64,000 nucleotides of DNA, taken from NCBI GenBank assembly GCA_910576205.1, contig CAJTHL010000014.1, forward strand, positions 62,001-126,000, written 5' to 3'. This DNA is from Clostridia bacterium. Lineage in GTDB: Bacteria; Bacillota; Clostridia; Lachnospirales; Lachnospiraceae. The notes beneath the pieces are model-generated. The model was not told the origin of the DNA. It was given only the letters and a program-made list of their open reading frames with translations, and did not search any database. The translations under genes and the position numbers were made by a program. Within the stretch, counting starts at the first letter, position 1. Every line of letters starts with the position of its first letter. Positions 59,139 through 64,000 of the stretch are shown here, one piece after another.

Positions 59139-60775
59139 TACGGATTTCACAGGTAAAGCTGCCAGTGGGACATGCCCCGGAGGAGCCCTTACGGAAGGCG
59201 GCGCGTATTCTGAAGATCCGGCCGGAGGAAATTAAGGAGCTTCACATCAGGAAGCGCTCCCTGGATGCCAGAAAACGCCCGCCCCAGTATGTCTATGAGC
59301 TGGAGGCGGAGGTTTCCAGGGAAAAGCAGGTCTTGAAGCGGGTCCGCGGCGGCCAGGCAGCGCTGGCCGGTTGTGCTTCCTACCGGTTTCCAGAGGCGGG
59401 AAACGAAAAGATTAAGACACCGCCTGTAATAGTGGGAAGCGGGCCCGCAGGCCTGTTCTGCGGCTTGATGCTGGCCAGGGCAGGGTACGCCCCCGTAATC
59501 CTGGAGCGGGGGCAGTGCGCCCGGGAACGGCAAAGGGCGGTGGAGGCCTTCTGGCAGGGGGGAAGCCTGAATCTTCACTCAAACGTACAGTTTGGGGAGG
59601 GCGGCGCAGGCACCTTTTCCGACGGGAAGCTTAACACCCTGGTAAAAGATCCCCAGGGGCGGGGAAGAAAGGCGCTGGAGCTTCTGGTGGAGGCCGGGGC
59701 GCCGGAGGAAATTTTATACGAGAGTAAGCCCCACCTGGGCACAGACCTGCTGGTGGGGATCGTGGAACATATCCGGAAGGAAATTGAAACTCTGGGGGGC
59801 AAAGTGCTCTTTGGGCATCAGCTTGTGGATATCCGCGTGGACAACAGCCGGGTCCGGGGCGTACGGGTACGGCGCGTATCCCGGGCGGAAGCTTCTAAAG
59901 AGACAGGGGGCGCAAGGATGACGGAGGAGGAGTTATGCCTGGATGTACAGACGCTGGTGCTGGCTATCGGCCACTCTGCCCGGGATACCTTTTCCATGCT
60001 GAAGGAGCTTTCCGTGCCCATGGAGCAGAAGGCCTTTGCGGTGGGGGTGCGTATCGAGCATCCCCAGGAGATGATTAATCATTCCCAATATGGGGCAGAC
60101 TATCCCCAGGGACTTCCGGCAGCGGCCTACAAGCTGACCCGTAAGGTGGCAGGGGGACGGGGGGTCTACTCCTTCTGTATGTGTCCCGGGGGATATGTGG
60201 TAAACGCCTCCTCGGAGGAGGGACGCCTTGCCATAAACGGCATGAGCTACCAGGCCAGGGACGGGCGAAACGCCAACAGTGCCATGATTGTGACGGTGAG
60301 GCCGGAGGATTTTGGGGGAGACGGCGTGCTGGCAGGCGTGGAATTCCAGAGACGTCTGGAAGAACGGGCTTACCGGGCCGGAAACGGAAGGGTTCCCGTC
60401 CAGCTGCTGGAGGATTTTACAAAAAACCAGATTACCAGGGTTCTGGGAGACGTTGCGCCCTGTATCAAAGGCGCGTACACTTTCGGGGATGTGCGGGGGA
60501 TTTTTCCAGAACAGCTCCAGGAGGCCCTTCGGGAGGGGATTCTGGGCTGCGGCCAGGTGATCCCGGGATTTGTAAGACCCGACGCGGTTCTCTCCGGCGT
60601 GGAGAGCAGAACCTCCTCCCCGGTGCGGATTCTGCGGGATGACAAGCTGGAGAGCGGCATAAAGGGTCTGTTTCCCTGCGGAGAAGGAGCCGGCTACGCG
60701 GGAGGCATTACCTCGGCGGCCATGGACGGTATCCGGGTGGCGGAGGAGATCCGGAGGAGATTCTCCCCGGAATAA
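59135..60775 (+). CDS. FAD-dependent oxidoreductase (large HI0933-related / FAD-dependent protein C)
   Basis: A 546-residue flavoprotein. Residues 1-80 form an N-terminal RNA-binding-like domain (ISQVKLPVGHAPEEPLRKAARIL; ELHIRKRSLDARKRPPQ). The FAD domain follows (PPVIVGSGPAGLFCGLMLARAGYAPVILERG), with the motifs NLHSNVQFGEGGAGTFSDGKLNT, GHSARDTFSMLKELSVPMEQKAFAVGVRIEHPQ and SPVRILRDDKLESGIKGLFPCGEGAGYAGGITSAAMDG. This is the family often labelled NAD(P)/FAD-dependent oxidoreductase; the reaction is unknown. Co-translated with the preceding gene (ATGA overlap). Confidence 0.9.
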   Translation: MIRISQVKLPVGHAPEEPLRKAARILKIRPEEIKELHIRKRSLDARKRPPQYVYELEAEVSREKQVLKRVRGGQAALAGCASYRFPEAGNEKIKTPPVIVGSGPAGLFCGLMLARAGYAPVILERGQCARERQRAVEAFWQGGSLNLHSNVQFGEGGAGTFSDGKLNTLVKDPQGRGRKALELLVEAGAPEEILYESKPHLGTDLLVGIVEHIRKEIETLGGKVLFGHQLVDIRVDNSRVRGVRVRRVSRAEASKETGGARMTEEELCLDVQTLVLAIGHSARDTFSMLKELSVPMEQKAFAVGVRIEHPQEMINHSQYGADYPQGLPAAAYKLTRKVAGGRGVYSFCMCPGGYVVNASSEEGRLAINGMSYQARDGRNANSAMIVTVRPEDFGGDGVLAGVEFQRRLEERAYRAGNGRVPVQLLEDFTKNQITRVLGDVAPCIKGAYTFGDVRGIFPEQLQEALREGILGCGQVIPGFVRPDAVLSGVESRTSSPVRILRDDKLESGIKGLFPCGEGAGYAGGITSAAMDGIRVAEEIRRRFSPE

Positions 60776-60940
60776 ACGACAGGCTGTTTTCGCGAAAAGG
60801 ACTTTGACATTTCGACGGCAGGAGACAAAAAACAAGAAAAACTTCATTTTTAAACTATATACAAGCAATGTTTTTTATGATACTATATAAGTTGATTTAA
60901 TTTTGCTTTTTGTAAAAAAAACAAAAGACGGAGGAGCTTT

Positions 60941-61192
60941 ATGAAGGCGAAAAACGGATGGGTACTGCTGGTCATGCTGCTGTCCGGTATTGTGCTGGGT
61001 GGATTTATCGGGATGCTGACAGTAAATGTTTCCGGACTGTCCTGGCTGAATTACGGGCAGAGCTTCGGGCTTCAAAGTCCTCTGGTGCTGGATCTGGGGC
61101 TTCTGGTTCTCACCTTCGGGCTGACGATCCATATTTCCATTGCCAGCATTATCGGCGTAGTTCTGGCCATTTTTATTTACAGGAAGCTGTAA
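60941..61192 (+). CDS. DUF4321 small membrane protein
   Basis: An 83-residue protein with two membrane helices (GWVLLVMLLSGIVLGGFIGML and IHISIASIIGVVLAIFIYRKL) joined by a loop containing a PLVLDLGLLVLTFGL segment. It matches DUF4321 proteins found before radC-mreBCD in Firmicutes. Function unknown; the location suggests an envelope role. GGAGGAGC precedes ATG 60941, and the AT-rich upstream region (60776-60940) likely holds the promoter of the radC-mre operon. Confidence 0.85.
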   Translation: MKAKNGWVLLVMLLSGIVLGGFIGMLTVNVSGLSWLNYGQSFGLQSPLVLDLGLLVLTFGLTIHISIASIIGVVLAIFIYRKL

Positions 61193-61243
61193 GCTTCCCT
61201 TCGTTTCCAAAGAGCATGTGAGGGCCCGGCGGAAAGGAATGAG

Positions 61244-61942
61244 ATGAAAGAAAAACATACCATGAAGGAGCTGCGTTCAGACGATCAGCCCTATGAAAAA
61301 TGTCTGAGGCAGGGGGCAGGATATCTGACGGATACAGAGCTTCTGGCCGTGATTATACGCACGGGAACCCAGGGGGAAACCGCCTATGAGCTGGCGGGCA
61401 GGGTTCTTCAGAAATGCGCCGCCTACCAGGGGCTTACGGGGATCCGCCATCTCTCCCTGGATGAACTTGTGTCCATCAGGGGGATAGGCAGAGTGAAAGC
61501 TATACAGATCCAGTGCATCGGAGAGCTTTCCAGGCGGCTTTCCAAGGCCACGGCGGCCTGCCAGGTGAGACTGACCACCCCGGCGTCTGTGGCAGAGTAT
61601 TTTATGGAAGATATGCGCCATGAGGAGCAGGAACAGCTTGTGCTGCTGATGTTTAATTCCAGAATGCGCATTCTGAAAGAGAAAATGATTTTTAAGGGAA
61701 CCGTACGTTTTTCCTGCGTGTCTCCCAGGGAAATCTTCATTGAAGCGATGCTGGTAAAGGCCGTACATATTGTGCTGGTACACAATCATCCCAGTGGGGA
61801 TCCCACGCCCAGCCAGGAGGACCTTGTTATGACCCGGCAGATACAGGAGGCGGGGGAGCTGCTTGGAATCACGCTGCGGGACCATATCATCATTGGGGAT
61901 AACCGGTATATCAGTATGAAAGAAGAGAATGTCTTACCTTAA
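61244..61942 (+). CDS. radC: RadC family protein (JAB domain)
   Basis: RadC, 232 residues. An N-terminal helix-hairpin-helix region (LDELVSIRGIGRVKAIQIQCI) is followed by the JAB/MPN metal motif HNHPSGDPTPSQED. Despite the historical name, the biochemical role is not settled. In many Firmicutes it lies directly before mreB, as here. Start 61244 follows GGAAAGGAATGAG. Confidence 0.95.
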   Translation: MKEKHTMKELRSDDQPYEKCLRQGAGYLTDTELLAVIIRTGTQGETAYELAGRVLQKCAAYQGLTGIRHLSLDELVSIRGIGRVKAIQIQCIGELSRRLSKATAACQVRLTTPASVAEYFMEDMRHEEQEQLVLLMFNSRMRILKEKMIFKGTVRFSCVSPREIFIEAMLVKAVHIVLVHNHPSGDPTPSQEDLVMTRQIQEAGELLGITLRDHIIIGDNRYISMKEENVLP

Positions 61943-61974
61943 GTTACAATACCAGCGAGAAAGGAAGAAAAAAC

Positions 61975-62982
61975 ATGGCAATACAATGTTTTGGGTGTGA
62001 TTTAGGAACCAACACAATAAAGGTGTACAGCAGGGAAACGGATGAGATCTTTTCCCAGAAAAATATGGTGGCCATCGAGGAGAAGAAGGGCATGATTGCC
62101 TACGGGGACGAGGCCTACGATATGTACGAGAAGGCGCCTGCCAATATTGACGTGCTCTTTCCCATGTCCTTTGGAACGGTTGCCAGCATCACCTATATGC
62201 AGGAGTTCCTAAGGGCTTTTCTGGGGGCAAACGTAAAGGGGCCCTTAAAAGGCTCGGAGTTCTATATGGCTCTCCCCACCGATGTGCAGGACCGGGTGTT
62301 TTCCACGCTGATACAGGGCATGGGGCTTAAAGCCAAATATGTCCGCATGGTGGACAAGCCTGTGGCGGCCGGGCTGGGACTTGGCCTGGATGTGACAAAG
62401 GCCCAGGGCGTTATGCTGGTGGACGTGGGCGCGGACACCACGGAAATCTCCATCCTTTCCCTGGGAGGTACCGTGACCAGCAAGCTTATTAAAATGGGCG
62501 GTAACAAGATGGATGAGGCCATTGCCGGAGCCATCCGGCGGGAGTTTGGCTACTTTATCGGCGGAAAGACAGCGGAGCTTCTGAAGCGGGAGCTGGGATA
62601 TGTGCCGGGCAGCTCAGACAAGAAAATGGAGATCTGCGGGCGCAATATGGCCCTTGGCCTTCCGGCCATTCTGGAGGTGGGCGGCGATTTCATTGCGGAA
62701 TCCATTGAGGAGCAGCTAAAGACGATTATAGATTCCATCAAGGTGATTCTGGAGCGTACGCCGCCGGAGTTGGGCGTAGATATTATCCGGAACGGCATTT
62801 TCCTGACCGGCGGGGTAGCCAATCTCACAGGCCTTGACGAGCTGATTGAAAAATCAACCAACATCCGGGTGAATCAGGTGGAGCATCCGGAGGAGTGCGT
62901 GGCCAGAGGGCTTTCCAGAATTATCAATGAGAGGGAATTCCGGGATCTGACCTTTATCACGAAGGAACAGGCTTACAACTGA
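61975..62982 (+). CDS. mreB: Rod shape-determining protein MreB
   Basis: MreB, 335 residues, a bacterial actin that guides cell-wall synthesis. Actin-fold nucleotide motifs are visible: CFGCDLGTNTIKVYSRE (phosphate 1), VMLVDVGADTTEISILSLGG (phosphate 2) and NGIFLTGGVANLTGLDELIE (adenosine). The amphipathic N-terminal helix typical of some MreBs is not obvious. mreC begins 14 bases after the stop. Confidence 0.96.
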   Translation: MAIQCFGCDLGTNTIKVYSRETDEIFSQKNMVAIEEKKGMIAYGDEAYDMYEKAPANIDVLFPMSFGTVASITYMQEFLRAFLGANVKGPLKGSEFYMALPTDVQDRVFSTLIQGMGLKAKYVRMVDKPVAAGLGLGLDVTKAQGVMLVDVGADTTEISILSLGGTVTSKLIKMGGNKMDEAIAGAIRREFGYFIGGKTAELLKRELGYVPGSSDKKMEICGRNMALGLPAILEVGGDFIAESIEEQLKTIIDSIKVILERTPPELGVDIIRNGIFLTGGVANLTGLDELIEKSTNIRVNQVEHPEECVARGLSRIINEREFRDLTFITKEQAYN

Positions 62983-62996
62983 CAGACGGGAGCATT

Positions 62997-63848
62997 ATGA
63001 GGAGAAGAAAGAAATTTTCTGTGCCGGGTAAATATCTGTTTGCATGCCTGGCGTTTGGATGCATCCTTCTAATGGGCGTCTCCTTTATCACCGGTTATTC
63101 GGGGGAACCTGTCAACACGGCAGCCGGATATTTATTCGTCCCCATACAGCGGGGGCTGAATTACGCGGGTGGATGGCTGCGGGAAAAGACGGATAACTTC
63201 GCGTCCCTGCAGGAGGCCCAGAATTTAAATGAGGAGCTCCAGGCCCAGGTGGATCAGCTAATCACGGAAAACAGCCAGCTTCAGCAGGACCGCTACGAGC
63301 TTTCGGAGCTTCGGGCTCTGTACGAGCTGGACGAAAGCTATGAGGAATACGAGAAGGTGGCTGCCAGAATCATCGGCAAGGATGCGGGAAACTGGTTCAG
63401 TACCTTTATTATTGACAAGGGCGCAAAGGACGGTATTGCCGTTAACATGAATGTGATGGCCGGCAGCGGCCTGGTAGGCATTGTCACCAAGGTGGGTGAT
63501 AACTGGGCCCAGGTGCGATCCATTATTGACGATACCAGCAATGTGAGCGCCACCGTGCTTTCCACCTCGGACTACTGCTTTGTCCAGGGGGATCTTAAGC
63601 TTATGAATGAGGGCGTCATACACATTACCGAGCTTAGGACGGAGGAGGGCGCCATCAGCAAGGGCGATAAGGTGCTTACCTCCCATATCAGTGAAAAATA
63701 CCAGGAAGGGATTCTCATCGGCTATGTGGATGAGCTCGTCCTGGATTCCAATAATCTGACCTACTCCGGCACGCTGACGCCGGCGGTGGACTTCGAACAC
63801 CTCCACACGGTGCTGGTCATTACAGATCTGAAGCAGACGGCGGATTAG
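62997..63848 (+). CDS. mreC: Rod shape-determining protein MreC
   Basis: MreC, 283 residues. A short cytoplasmic lead and one membrane helix (KYLFACLAFGCILLMGVSFI) are followed by a coiled coil at about 65-105 (NFASLQEAQNLNEELQAQVDQL) and the extracytoplasmic beta-domain (RIIGKDAGNWFSTFIIDKGAKDGI; SGLVGIVTKVGDNWAQVRSIID). It links MreB filaments to cell-wall enzymes. mreD follows. Confidence 0.95.
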   Translation: MRRRKKFSVPGKYLFACLAFGCILLMGVSFITGYSGEPVNTAAGYLFVPIQRGLNYAGGWLREKTDNFASLQEAQNLNEELQAQVDQLITENSQLQQDRYELSELRALYELDESYEEYEKVAARIIGKDAGNWFSTFIIDKGAKDGIAVNMNVMAGSGLVGIVTKVGDNWAQVRSIIDDTSNVSATVLSTSDYCFVQGDLKLMNEGVIHITELRTEEGAISKGDKVLTSHISEKYQEGILIGYVDELVLDSNNLTYSGTLTPAVDFEHLHTVLVITDLKQTAD

Positions 63849-63879
63849 GGACTTATGCGGAGCTTGAATAGGAGGGCTT

Positions 63880-64000
63880 ATGCGGCGGAAGCTTGTGGTT
63901 TTCCTGCTGATTATTTTGTCTTTTGTATTGCAGAATACGGTTTTTAAAACATTGGCGCTGGCCAGCGTCTCCCCCAACCTGCTTCTTGTGCTGACGGCCT
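63880..64000 (+). CDS. mreD: Rod shape-determining protein MreD, 3' end outside window
   Basis: The first 40 codons of MreD are visible from ATG 63880, which is preceded by AGGAGGG. The sequence starts MRRKLVVFLLIILSFVLQNTV and continues FKTLALASVSPNLLLVLTA, a membrane segment typical of the family. The rest lies beyond the window. Confidence 0.85.
   Translation, partial: MRRKLVVFLLIILSFVLQNTVFKTLALASVSPNLLLVLTA

Noticed and set aside
1..64000. tRNA, rRNA or CRISPR array
   Set aside because: No tRNA-like cloverleaf with conserved T-loop, no rRNA segment and no regularly spaced direct repeats were noticed on reading; a tRNAscan or CRISPR finder run would settle it.

Overview
The window looks like the chromosome of a spore-forming, anaerobic Firmicute of the Lachnospiraceae/Clostridia type. 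This is inferred from gene content and order, not from a database match. Indicators are cmk-ispH-rpsA with ispH and rpsA overlapping, the cotJABC spore-coat operon, ruvAB, mutSL, miaA followed by a PLP aluminium-resistance-type gene, radC-mreBCD, a BlaI/BlaR1 pair, TRAP transport and many oxygen-sensitive or Fe-S proteins. Most genes are moderately GC-rich; about 15.4-25.2 kb is visibly AT-rich. No rRNA, tRNA or CRISPR array was seen.

Layout. 0-15.4 kb is mostly housekeeping: a BaiN/HI0933-type flavoprotein (cut by the window start), HIT protein, cmk, ispH, rpsA, a small MITE-like element, a CmpB-type membrane protein, ruvAB, acetyltransferase, cytidine deaminase, a large orphan membrane protein, deoC, a second S1-domain protein, an AroD-AroK fusion and a Csp-like subtilase. 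15.4-25.2 kb is an accessory segment. It holds a broken KilA-N gene, an IS3-family element interrupted by an IS256-family element with a clean 8-bp target duplication, and a minus-strand two-component system plus ABC exporter whose two promoters carry the same operator at the same spacing. 25.3-42 kb mixes small regulons (BlaI/BlaR1, Crp/Fnr with Fe-S proteins, TetR, MarR-MATE, cotJABC, a LysA-type decarboxylase) with decaying genes (chemoreceptor, hcp, an acetolactate synthase lacking its N terminus).

42-64 kb is a conserved backbone (mutS-mutL ... miaA - aluminium-resistance-type protein - two flavoproteins - DUF4321 - radC - mreBCD). It is interrupted between mutL and miaA by an 8.4-kb catabolic island: a decayed ornithine-cyclodeaminase-like gene, the C-terminal half of a glycerate 2-kinase, an enolase-superfamily protein with altered active-site residues, an RpiR regulator, a complete TRAP transporter (DctPQM) and a uroporphyrinogen-decarboxylase-family protein. 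This island is the best candidate in the window for an undescribed pathway: uptake of an organic acid followed by chemistry on a phosphorylated or methylated intermediate.

Other notable points are a three-way-junction RNA candidate with its own terminator inside the IS256 element, a TetR gene whose start region is triplicated in tandem, and an unusually long BlaR1-type protein.
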